Positions 36,259 to 44,388 of a stretch of 64,000 nt of DNA are shown here, one piece after another (within the stretch, counting starts at the first letter, position 1; the number at the start of each line of letters is the position of its first letter). A program made the position numbers and the translations under genes. The notes below the pieces were generated by a model. It was not told where the DNA came from. It saw nothing but the letters and a program-made list of their open reading frames with translations, and made no database searches. The stretch spans positions 85,396-149,395 of the forward strand of contig NZ_JAVAMP010000013.1 in the NCBI RefSeq assembly GCF_030730905.1, read 5' to 3'. The DNA comes from Chengkuizengella axinellae. Its GTDB lineage: Bacteria; Bacillota; Bacilli; Paenibacillales; KCTC-33759.

Positions 36259-37668
36259 GTGAAATTGTTACATACATTTTTTAACAAAAAACAACATCAA
36301 ACAAAACAGAACACCAAACACCAAACAAAAGTATCTTCCATTTTATCTAAAAACCAATCACATATTGATTCGATTTTTAACCATACAGATGACGTAACTT
36401 CAAAAAAAATAAATTTTCTCGAGAAAACAGGGGTTATGTTTTATATTCATTCATTAGTACATCAATTTGATATTGCCGAACGCATCATTGAACCACTAAG
36501 TTCTGCAGAAGAAAATCAGTTAGAGCAAGTACTATCCTTTGTTTCAATTGAAAAAACAGATTTTATGGATGAAGTGATCGATTTAATGTTGGAAGGGAAA
36601 TGCGTGATTTTTCTGGAATCTAGTTCTGAAGCTTATATTATTAGTGTTTCAGAACTTCTAGGACGTGAGGTTTCCCCTTCTGAAGCAGAACAAGTCGTCA
36701 TTGGATCGCATATTAGTTATGTCGAGATCATTTCAAGAAATCTATCTCTTATTCGAAATTCTTTGAAAAACCCTGATTTATCGGTAAAAAACCATCATTG
36801 CGGAACACGTACAAAAAACAAACTAGCGCTATTATATATGAATAATATGGCAGATGATAAAATGATTAAAAAAATTCAAAGCAAAATACGAAACATCAAT
36901 ATAGATGCATTAGAAGGTTTAGGAGAACTACAGAAATTATTAGAGGACATACCCTTTACTCCATTCCCCCAATTTCTCTGGACAGAGAGAGTAGATAAAA
37001 CTGCATCTCTTTTATTAAAAGGAAGAGCCGCATTGTTAGTGGATGGTTACCCAGGAGCACTAATCTTGCCAGCTACTTTTTTTGATTTCTTTCAAGCATC
37101 CGATGACTTTAATTCTAGATGGTTAGTTAGTTTATTCTATCCGTTTATACGAATCTTTGCCATGGCAGCTTCCATACTTTTGCCAGCTTATTATATTAGT
37201 GTCGTATCGTTTAACTTCGATACGATTTCATTAGATCTAATATTGCCTATCCAAGATGCACTTCAGACCGTGCCGTTTACTCCTTTTGTTGAAGCTATTT
37301 TTATGAGTCTTACCTTAGAGCTCCTTCGAGAATCTGCTGTACGTCTGCCACGACCTATCGCAGAAACAGTAGGGATTGTTGGAGGTTTAATTATAGGTGA
37401 TGCTATTGTAGATGCCGGATTAGTCTCAAATTTTATGATCATTATTATAGCTCTTACAGGTATTGCTACATTTGTGGGTCCATATAATGAGATGAGAGTT
37501 ACCATCCGTTTAATCAGTTTCCCAATGATGGCCGCTGCGTCATTATTAGGTCTAACAGGAATGACATTTGGGATTGTATTCGTTATGATTCATCTCTGTA
37601 CATTACAATCTTACGGAAAGCCCTATTTTTCATTCGATCATTTAATTGGAATTTCAACTAAAACTTAA
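36259..37668 (+). CDS. Spore germination protein, GerAA family
   Basis: 469 aa. Basic Gln/Lys-rich N-terminus, a soluble domain to about residue 265, then five hydrophobic segments with the family motifs RPIAETVGIVGGLIIGDAIVDAGLVSNFMIIIIALTGIA and YNEMRVTIRLISFPMM. GTG start at 36259 behind GGGAG. Forms the receptor channel with the B and C subunits. Confidence 0.93.
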   Translation: MKLLHTFFNKKQHQTKQNTKHQTKVSSILSKNQSHIDSIFNHTDDVTSKKINFLEKTGVMFYIHSLVHQFDIAERIIEPLSSAEENQLEQVLSFVSIEKTDFMDEVIDLMLEGKCVIFLESSSEAYIISVSELLGREVSPSEAEQVVIGSHISYVEIISRNLSLIRNSLKNPDLSVKNHHCGTRTKNKLALLYMNNMADDKMIKKIQSKIRNINIDALEGLGELQKLLEDIPFTPFPQFLWTERVDKTASLLLKGRAALLVDGYPGALILPATFFDFFQASDDFNSRWLVSLFYPFIRIFAMAASILLPAYYISVVSFNFDTISLDLILPIQDALQTVPFTPFVEAIFMSLTLELLRESAVRLPRPIAETVGIVGGLIIGDAIVDAGLVSNFMIIIIALTGIATFVGPYNEMRVTIRLISFPMMAAASLLGLTGMTFGIVFVMIHLCTLQSYGKPYFSFDHLIGISTKT

Positions 37669-37749
37669 AGAAATCTCATAGATTGGACGAGCTGAAACCT
37701 ATGCTCATGTGACTTAATACTTCAAGGTACAAGAAAAGTGGGGGTTCAT

Positions 37750-38844
37750 GTGTTAAAAAGATATGCTCAATCATTTGTGCTATTGTTGTTTATATTCTTA
37801 CTGAATGGATGCTGGGATCAACGTTTATTAAATGAATTATTTATTGTTATTGGTGAAGGAGTTGAGAAGAAGGAAGATAAACTTATTGTAAGAACTGCGT
37901 TCGTTTCTGAAGAAGAAGGAAAACAAAAAATCGATGTAGTTGTAGCTGAAGCAGGGACACTGCAAGGAAATACGCTGATTGCTAATCAGTTTACAGGGGG
38001 AACAAATTCAGTTTCTGACATTTTGTACACTGTTATGAGCAGTGAAGTTGCCAAAGAAATTGAACTGTTATCATTATTTAGTGTTGATTATGTGTCTTCG
38101 TCTAATGTATTAAAACTGATTCCAATCGTCACAGATGAAGAGATGCACCAAGTTTTTGAAATCATAGAAACAAAAAATGATTATAAATATACAGCTGGTC
38201 TATTAGAAGATGCAGCTTATGATACGATAACAACATCCACTAACTTACAAAAGCTTTTACCTCTTTTATATGATCCTGCTATGGACTTTACACTTCCCTA
38301 TTTAACCATCAAACAGAACAAATTAAAAATTTCAGGCATAGCATTATTTCATGATAAAAAGTATTCAGGCAGCACCTTACTTGATGGTGATGCAACCTTC
38401 TTATTATTAATGGCCAACCAAAAAGGAACACGCGCACGAATTGAAGTTCAAATCACTGAATTTGATGCCCCTTTTTATGTTCTTTCTGAAATTAAAAAGA
38501 GCAAAAGTGAAATCAACATCGACAGAGTAAATAGTGGAAAAATTAAAGCGTCCATCGATTTATCATTACAGGTATTTATTCAAGAAACTTCGAATGTAAA
38601 TCAATATGCTAAACATGAATCCAGTTTAAACAAAATACTTGAAAACCATTTTACAGAAAAAGCAAAGGGAATTATACAAACTTTACAAGAGGCAAATTGT
38701 GACGTTTTTGGATTTGGTCGAGAATTAAGAGCTTATTATCCAGAGGTTTGGAAAACACTAGATTGGGAAACACAGTATCCTTCAATTTTAATTGAGCCTC
38801 ATATTTCTGTTGAAATCATCAATATGTCTTTGATGGATTTTTAA
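37750..38844 (+). CDS. Spore germination lipoprotein, GerAC family
   Basis: 364 aa from GTG 37750; the GTG at 37738 overlaps the GGGGG site. Lipobox LLNGC followed by WDQRLLNEL, the standard GerAC start. Three-domain germination lipoprotein ending VEIINMSLMDF. Completes the receptor operon. The gap 38845-39029 shows no gene. Confidence 0.92.
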   Translation: MLKRYAQSFVLLLFIFLLNGCWDQRLLNELFIVIGEGVEKKEDKLIVRTAFVSEEEGKQKIDVVVAEAGTLQGNTLIANQFTGGTNSVSDILYTVMSSEVAKEIELLSLFSVDYVSSSNVLKLIPIVTDEEMHQVFEIIETKNDYKYTAGLLEDAAYDTITTSTNLQKLLPLLYDPAMDFTLPYLTIKQNKLKISGIALFHDKKYSGSTLLDGDATFLLLMANQKGTRARIEVQITEFDAPFYVLSEIKKSKSEINIDRVNSGKIKASIDLSLQVFIQETSNVNQYAKHESSLNKILENHFTEKAKGIIQTLQEANCDVFGFGRELRAYYPEVWKTLDWETQYPSILIEPHISVEIINMSLMDF

Positions 38845-39029
38845 TTAATTATTTATTAGTGTTTTTTAGAGAGTAGGTAGGCATCCACTTCCGCACCGTT
38901 GCACAAAGCAGAAATGTCAGATAAACACGATTAACACATTTAGTGCTGAAAACTAAGCCGTTTCACAATTTCAGTGGATACCTAATCCCTTTTTAAATAT
39001 TTCTAGATGTTTTTAACATAACCATTGCT

Positions 39030-40121
39030 TTATCGAGTAGTTACATAAGCATAAATAATAAAGAAAATAGCAAGCTGAACTACGATTAAAATATTCGGTA
39101 CAATCAATATTAAATCAATAATAAAAAATAAAGACAAAATGCCTACAAACAATCCTAAATGATGGATCTTTAATCGATGGTTAACATGTCTGTATTGGTG
39201 AAAAACTAAGGTTGTAGCTAAGAAATATAATACAACCGATACAAACACAAAAAATACCATGAAATAATAATTCACCTCATATAAGTATAACAATTGCAGT
39301 GAAACAGCTACCATACTTAAAGAAGTAAAAATGAGCAGATGACCAAAAATAATCGCTTGTCCTGCTGTTTTTAATGTTTTATCCACCTTTTTCTCTAAAT
39401 TATCAAAATATTGCCACCACATTGAAATAATCACTATAAACGATACAGCTGAAAACGAAATAGAATATAAATCACCATCTTTAGGATCTAATATAGAAAG
39501 AGCACTTACAATAGATTCACCAAAGAGAATGATGGTAAACAGTCCAAAACGTTCTAATAAATGAGCAATATTTATTGGATGTTTAATTAAATATTTCCTT
39601 CCGAATATAGGAAGGGCGATATCCACAAAAATTCCCAAATAAAAGATTAAATATCTGACCCAAGAATCGAAAAAGATGGATAAGGCAGAAATCATGAGGC
39701 CAATCCAAAAAGAAGTTCCCAAATATTGTGCAACTTTTTTGCGATCCCCTTCTTCACGTTTCCGAGCAACAAAGTACTGACTAACTGTAATAATCCGAAG
39801 CCCTAAATAACCAAAAAGAAATGAATAATAATACTCATCAAAATCAACAGACAAACTTGAAATCATAATAAGCGTAAAGAACATTTGAATGATCATAAAT
39901 ACCCGTTGATGTATCAGATCTTCACCGAACCGATTAATAAATAGCGTTTGTCCTGCCCATGCTCCCCAAATAGGAATCATCATTAATACAAACTTTAATA
40001 AATACTCTGCATGAATAACTCCTTCTTCAACATGTAAAAGTACATGTGTTGCAGTTGCAATAGCCACAACAAAGACAAGATCATAAAAAAGCTCCAGCCA
40101 TGTTACCCTTTTTTCATGCAT
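39030..40121 (-). CDS. Low-temperature requirement A (LtrA) family membrane protein
   Basis: 363 aa, about ten to eleven transmembrane segments. KRVTWLELFYDLVFVVAIATATHVL is the LtrA signature, with HLLERFGLFTIILFGESIVSALSIL in the middle. Function is not established for the family. Divergent from the MarR operon. Confidence 0.85.
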   Translation of the reverse strand: MHEKRVTWLELFYDLVFVVAIATATHVLLHVEEGVIHAEYLLKFVLMMIPIWGAWAGQTLFINRFGEDLIHQRVFMIIQMFFTLIMISSLSVDFDEYYYSFLFGYLGLRIITVSQYFVARKREEGDRKKVAQYLGTSFWIGLMISALSIFFDSWVRYLIFYLGIFVDIALPIFGRKYLIKHPINIAHLLERFGLFTIILFGESIVSALSILDPKDGDLYSISFSAVSFIVIISMWWQYFDNLEKKVDKTLKTAGQAIIFGHLLIFTSLSMVAVSLQLLYLYEVNYYFMVFFVFVSVVLYFLATTLVFHQYRHVNHRLKIHHLGLFVGILSLFFIIDLILIVPNILIVVQLAIFFIIYAYVTTR

Positions 40122-40187
40122 CCTTTAACCCCCTATGACTATTTGGATATAATTATAATGGTTATTACACTTTCAATTTATACTTGT

Positions 40188-40216
40188 TTGACATTATAAC
40201 AGTTTAGTACTAAACT
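40188..40216 (+). promoter_or_regulatory. MarR promoter with perfect palindrome
   Basis: TTGACA (40188-40193), 17 bp, TAAACT (40211-40216). The perfect 16-bp palindrome AGTTTAGTACTAAACT (40201-40216) covers spacer and -10, a likely autoregulatory site. Confidence 0.75.
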
Positions 40217-40241
40217 ATCAATACAGTAGGGAGATACCACT

Positions 40242-40691
40242 ATGAATGAAAAAGACAAAAAATTATTAAATGATAAGGACAAACGCTTAGGTTTATTATT
40301 ATGGATTCGAATTGTGCGTTTTTTTAATAAAAACTCCCGCGAATCCAACCAATTTCTAAATCAATGGAATTTATCCACTGCCCAATTTGATGTAATAGCT
40401 CAAGTTGGTTCATATACTCATGGACGACTAACACAGCAGGACTTAGCAAAACGATCGCTTGTCACAAAAGGGAATATTACTCTATTGTTAAAAAAAATGG
40501 AGGATGCGAATCTCATTGTACGAGAGAAAGAAAAGAAAAATAAATACATTTCACTTACAGAAAAAGGAAGGCATCTTTATGATGAGGTTGTGCCGCAACA
40601 AGGACAACTCCGTGCAAGTCAATTTAGTCGATTGACTAGAGAAGAACAAAAGCAGCTGCTTTACTTAATAAAAAAGCTTGAAGATGAATAA
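40242..40691 (+). CDS. MarR-family regulator
   Basis: 149 aa. Winged helix LTQQDLAKRSLVTKGNITLLLKKMEDANLIVREKEKKNKYISLTEKGRHLYDEV. No conserved redox Cys is visible (none in the protein). Heads an operon with a ferredoxin-CDGSH fusion and a GNAT protein and probably represses it. Confidence 0.9.
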   Translation: MNEKDKKLLNDKDKRLGLLLWIRIVRFFNKNSRESNQFLNQWNLSTAQFDVIAQVGSYTHGRLTQQDLAKRSLVTKGNITLLLKKMEDANLIVREKEKKNKYISLTEKGRHLYDEVVPQQGQLRASQFSRLTREEQKQLLYLIKKLEDE

Positions 40692-40712
40692 TACATTAGG
40701 AGATATACTACT

Positions 40713-41114
40713 ATGACAACAAATCTAAAAAAGTACACTGGGGAACACATTGATGTTACTTTTAATCGTGAAAGATGTATACATGCAGCAAAATGTGTGC
40801 GTGGTTTACCCAATGTTTTCAATTTAAAAAACAAACCATGGATTAATGCTGATGCTGAGACTGCAGATAAAATAGCGGAAGTGATTGAAAGATGTCCAAG
40901 TGGTGCTTTGAAATACACCCGTAAGGATGGACAGGAACAAGAAAAACCGAAGCCGTTAACTTCAATTGAAGAGAGTGCAAACGGCACCCTTTTTGTCAGA
41001 GGAAACCTATCCATTAAGCAAGGCGAAGAGGAAGTTCAATGTAATCGCGCAGCTTTATGTGGATGTGGATTATCTAAAAACAAACCTTTTTGTGATAACA
41101 GCCACCAGAAATAA
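40713..41114 (+). CDS. Fer4_19 plus CDGSH iron-sulfur protein (YjdI-like)
   Basis: 133 aa. The N-terminal half (VTFNRERCIHAAKCVRGLPNVF...IERCPSGAL) is a Fer4_19 (4Fe-4S mono-cluster) domain. The C-terminal half (CNRAALCGCGLSKNKPFCDNSH) is a CDGSH 2Fe-2S domain with its Cys3-His set. Likely an electron-transfer or redox-sensing protein. The pairing with the following small acetyltransferase is as in yjdI-yjdJ of B. subtilis. Confidence 0.88.
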   Translation: MTTNLKKYTGEHIDVTFNRERCIHAAKCVRGLPNVFNLKNKPWINADAETADKIAEVIERCPSGALKYTRKDGQEQEKPKPLTSIEESANGTLFVRGNLSIKQGEEEVQCNRAALCGCGLSKNKPFCDNSHQK

Positions 41115-41140
41115 AATACAACTTTATGAGGATGATACAG

Positions 41141-41419
41141 ATGATGGTAATCATTTTAAAAGGGGAAAACAAATTTTATATTGAAAATGATGGACAAAAT
41201 GTAGCGGAAATTACTTTTGTCCCATCTGGCAACAAACGACTTATTATCGACCATACATTCGTTGATCCTCAGCTTCGAGGGCAAAGAGTGGGAGAAGCTT
41301 TAGTTGAAAAAGTAGTGGAATATGCTAGGGAAGGAAATAAAACGATTATTCCTCTTTGTCCTTTTGCTAAAAGACAGTTTGATCAGAAGAAAGAATATGT
41401 TGATGTTTTAGAGAAATAA
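41141..41419 (+). CDS. Small GNAT-fold N-acetyltransferase (YjdJ-like)
   Basis: 92 aa. Core IIDHTFVDPQLRGQRVGEALVEKVVEYAREGNKTIIPLCPFAKRQFDQ is the acetyl-CoA site (QLRGQRVG) of the minimal GNAT family. The start is chosen at ATG 41141, 10 bases from GAGG. A damaged partial copy of this gene occurs at 43838-43925. Confidence 0.85.
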   Translation: MMVIILKGENKFYIENDGQNVAEITFVPSGNKRLIIDHTFVDPQLRGQRVGEALVEKVVEYAREGNKTIIPLCPFAKRQFDQKKEYVDVLEK

Positions 41420-41430
41420 ATAAAGAGAAT

Positions 41431-41544
41431 CTTTCTTTCAGTGGGCGTTTTTATCTCCCGCTGAAAGTTAAATGACCTTATCAGGTGAAATTATGCTGTT
41501 ATCTCCCCCTTGAAGAAGAGGGAGTCTTACAGCATGAGAAAGTG
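41431..41544. repeat. Interspersed two-hairpin repeat, copy 2
   Basis: CTTTCAGTGGGCG...CCCGCTGAAAG and CTCCCCCTT-GAAG-AAGAGGGAG hairpins; reverse-complement relation to 13491-13606. It lies just after the GNAT gene and could terminate it. 41545-41790 is featureless. Confidence 0.75.
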
Positions 41545-41795
41545 AAAAATTCAATACGCCACCAATTAATAGTCTATTCAGATGGATCAACTTCTCTTAG
41601 CGCCCTATTATAGTTATTTATAACTCGCTAAATTACTTCCTCAGAACCAAATCAAGCTATTATAGTTAGTATATTTATGACTTTAACTGTTCTGGGAGTG
41701 AATAATACCAATAGAACTATTTAAAATATTTCATGAAATAAATAGAATATTTTTAATCTTGCAAAAACAAATGAGTTATAGTATTATACATTCAT

Positions 41796-41840
41796 AAAGT
41801 AAGTTACTTTAATATAGTAAATTATATAAAGTAACTTTAT
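41796..41840 (+). promoter_or_regulatory. Two palindromic operators before MBL gene
   Basis: AAAGTAA-G-TTACTTT (41796-41810) and ATAAAGT-A-ACTTTAT (41826-41840) are both perfect 15-bp palindromes with centres exactly 30 bp apart. Suggests a dimeric TetR/MarR-type repressor; none is encoded next to it. Confidence 0.65.
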
Positions 41841-41923
41841 CAACTTACTTGCTGTTATATGATTGATTGTTAAACTGGCCAGTTTTCAATATAAATTTAA
41901 TTAAGAAATGGAGTTATTCAATT

Positions 41924-42967
41924 ATGAAAAAGTATTTATTTTCTTTATTATCAATATTATTAATTTTTAGTGTTTTTGGAACCTCTTTCGCCAATGATGA
42001 TAATGTTCAAAATGGCAATGAAATTGCAGACTTAATTACAGATAATGCTTTTGTTGACAATAACCAAGTATATCCTGCCCCACTTCCTGAAGCTGCAAAA
42101 GGACAGACTATTCCTATGGACAAAGGATACATAGTCGAGGAAATAGGCGATGGGATTTATGCTGTAATGGATGGGATTTTCAGTACAATGTTTATGACTA
42201 CTGGACAGGGAGTTATAGCGGTGGATGCTCCACTAACATTGGGAGAAAAGTATTTAGAAGCAATCAAAGAAGTAACGGATGAGCCGATTAAATATGTCAT
42301 TTATACTCATGCTCACCAAGATCATATTGGTTCAGCGTCTATGTTCCCTGATGATGTAAAAATTTATGCTCATGAAGAAACAGCAAAAATATTAGAAGAA
42401 AGACAAGATCCTAACCGTCCTGTCCCCACAAGAACTTTTAAAGGTGATAAACAAAGAATACAAATTGGAGATAAAAAAATTGAGTTAGATTATGTGGGGC
42501 AGAATCATCAAGATGGAAATATTTTCATTTCCGTGCCAGACCAAAAAGTTTTAATGGCTGTGGATGTCATTTTCCCAGGCTGGGTGCCTTTTCGTTATTT
42601 AGCTATTTCTGAAGATATTCCAGGGTGGATAGATGCACACTATAAAATATTGGAATATGACTTTGACACATTAGTTTCTGGTCATGTTACCCGCTTAGGT
42701 ACACGTGAGGATGTAGAAATTCAAATAGAATACATCGAAGACATAATTGAAACTACAAAACGTGCTATGCAAGAGGTTAGTCAATTTGAAATCGGTCAAC
42801 AGGTAGGATTTGAGAACCCTTGGTATCTCATGGATGTTTATTATAATGAAGTGATAAAAGTGGCTAATGCAGAGCTTGTTCCTAGATGGGTCGATAGACT
42901 CGGTGGAGCTGACATATATACATGGCAACACATCTCCGAAATACTTGATATGTTACGACTTGAATAA
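41924..42967 (+). CDS. Exported MBL-fold metallo-hydrolase
   Basis: 347 aa from ATG 41924; signal peptide LFSLLSILLIFSVFGTSFA. Metal site THAHQDHIGSASMF (HxHxDH) near residue 130, then GQNHQDGNIFI and SGHVTRLG. Class B beta-lactamase-fold hydrolase of unknown substrate; homologous to exported MBL proteins rather than to true carbapenemases, as far as the motifs show. A strong terminator follows. Confidence 0.8.
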   Translation: MKKYLFSLLSILLIFSVFGTSFANDDNVQNGNEIADLITDNAFVDNNQVYPAPLPEAAKGQTIPMDKGYIVEEIGDGIYAVMDGIFSTMFMTTGQGVIAVDAPLTLGEKYLEAIKEVTDEPIKYVIYTHAHQDHIGSASMFPDDVKIYAHEETAKILEERQDPNRPVPTRTFKGDKQRIQIGDKKIELDYVGQNHQDGNIFISVPDQKVLMAVDVIFPGWVPFRYLAISEDIPGWIDAHYKILEYDFDTLVSGHVTRLGTREDVEIQIEYIEDIIETTKRAMQEVSQFEIGQQVGFENPWYLMDVYYNEVIKVANAELVPRWVDRLGGADIYTWQHISEILDMLRLE

Positions 42968-42990
42968 TGAATTAGTATATCAATATGTTC

Positions 42991-43034
42991 ATGCCCGAAA
43001 ATGCTTCTTATTAGAAGTATTTTCGGGCATTTTA
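42991..43034 (+). terminator. Rho-independent terminator
   Basis: ATGCCCGAAAATGCTTCT / AGAAGTATTTTCGGGCAT stem, one mismatch, TTTT tail. Confidence 0.9.
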
Positions 43035-43100
43035 AAGTGTCGAGGAACTATAAGTCAATTAACAATAGATGATGACAGAGCACCTAATTATAGAAATGCT

Positions 43101-43168
43101 TAAAAAATAATAAAAGCCCCAAGAGAAGTTTGATCCTTCTGTTAGAACAGATCCATTTTGGAATTTGT
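43101..43168 (+). pseudogene. Small HTH gene, 3'-end remnant
   Basis: AAAAAATAATAAAAGCCCC, AGAGAAGTTTGATCCTTCTG and the final TTTTGGAATTTG match the last 20 codons (KIIKALREVDPSVRADQFWDL) of the HTH copy at 51682, with a one-base insertion. Confidence 0.75.
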
Positions 43169-43175
43169 AATTGTC

Positions 43176-43239
43176 ATATAACATACTGATGCAAAAAGAC
43201 GGATTATTATTGCCGTCTTTTTGCATCAGTATGTTATAT
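43176..43239. terminator. 27-bp perfect inverted repeat
   Basis: Arms 43176-43202 and 43213-43239 are perfect complements (core ACTGATGCAAAAAGACGG) around a 10-base loop. It contains an internal T5 rather than a following T-tract. Could be a terminator for the Cys-rich gene on - or the tip remnant of a mobile element. Confidence 0.6.
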
Positions 43240-43265
43240 TAAAATGATATAGGTGTTCCCTTTCA

Positions 43266-43748
43266 TTAATTCGCTTCAAATTGAACTGTACCTACTGAAC
43301 ACGTGGAAACTACGGCAAAGTTATATGAATCTCCGAAACTATCACTTACATTTTCTAACATAACGATTCCCTCTCCAACCTTTGAAACCGTTCCCCTAAT
43401 AAAACCACTAATAATCACAAAATTACTTATTTCATTACTTAACATGTTAGTTGCTGGGTCCTCTATACATGCACATTTACCTTTTTTCTCATTTTTAGGT
43501 TGTTTTAATGTAAGTGGATCAGACAAGGAATCAAAACCAACGGAAAAAATAGAATGAACAGGTATATTTCCATTATCAGTAAAAAGAACAAAACCTTCAA
43601 CAGATTGTATATTGGCATTAGGAATGTTACTGGAAAGGCTATTTTCAACTATAGTTCTCAGCATAATGGATCTATCTTCCAATTGCTTTAGAATACTTTG
43701 CATTGGACATACACAACAATCACAGATTGTTTTGTCGAAAACTCCCAT
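43266..43748 (-). CDS. Cys-rich CDCC/CACC family protein, - strand copy
   Basis: 160 aa. MGVFDKTICDCCVCPMQSILKQLED at the start, KGKCACIEDPATNMLSNEIS in the middle (the second Cys pair is CACI rather than CACC) and VGEGIVMLENV then VSTCSVGTV at the end. Only copy on this strand. GGAGGTTATTTAA precedes the ATG; the family promoter boxes are not found upstream, so expression may be lost or differently controlled. Confidence 0.75.
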   Translation of the reverse strand: MGVFDKTICDCCVCPMQSILKQLEDRSIMLRTIVENSLSSNIPNANIQSVEGFVLFTDNGNIPVHSIFSVGFDSLSDPLTLKQPKNEKKGKCACIEDPATNMLSNEISNFVIISGFIRGTVSKVGEGIVMLENVSDSFGDSYNFAVVSTCSVGTVQFEAN

Positions 43749-43837
43749 TTAAATAACCTCCTTTCATTTCAAGTTAATATAGCATATGTAGTTAAGAGAT
43801 GTTTTGACTGGGTATTTATTGCCCATAGTATTGACCA

Positions 43838-43925
43838 TAAATTTGTCAATTCTCAGCTTCAAGGGCAAAGAGTAAGAGAAACATTAGTTGAAAAAGTAGT
43901 GGTATATGAAAGGCAGGGAGAGTTA
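43838..43925 (+). pseudogene. GNAT (yjdJ-like) internal fragment
   Basis: IDHKFVNSQLQGQRVRETLVEKVVVYERQG is a diverged copy of IDHTFVDPQLRGQRVGEALVEKVVEYAREG from the gene at 41141. It runs directly into a Cys-rich family fragment. Confidence 0.75.
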
Positions 43926-44313
43926 ATATTTATCACAACTGGCAGAGCTTCAGAGCAATTTATAATTACTGAGGTTAAAAACTTTATTCTTTTTGGTGAT
44001 GATGGTGAAATCATTCCCGTCTGTAATTTAGCTTCCGCTAGTACTACTGTAGGTCAAACATTTACAGTTAATTTAAAACCGATTCGAAAAAGCACAAAGG
44101 TGGATGTGCTTGTTGTGAGGGGCCGATAACCAATTTATTAAACTCATTTCCAAGAGGAACAGAAGTGTTGATCAAAGTAGCTGATGAAGCAGCCTTGAGG
44201 GTACAATAACTGATATTGAAGAAGGAATTGTTATATTGGATAACGTGAATAATCAGATTAGAACTGCTGCTATCTCTACTTGTGCAATACAGTCAATAAA
44301 TGGGGCAGAATAA
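43926..44313 (+). pseudogene. Cys-rich family copy, N-terminally truncated and frameshifted
   Basis: ITEVKNFILFGDDGEIIPVCNLAS...LKPIRKS, then after a frame change KGGCACCEGPITNLLNSF...ITDIEEGIVILDNVNN...ISTCAIQSI and stop at 44311-44313. The N-terminal CDCC segment is replaced by the GNAT fragment. Confidence 0.75.
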
Positions 44314-44335
44314 AGAAATCTATGAAATGAAGATA

Positions 44336-44382
44336 AAGGTAGTGCCTAGAGTAAGAAAATCTTTTCCTGACACTACCTTAAT
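44336..44382 (-). terminator. Possible terminator of the FtsX-type operon
   Basis: AAGGTAGTG / CACTACCTT arms with an internal GAAAAGATTTTC hairpin. Confidence 0.5.
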
Positions 44383-44388
44383 ATAAAC

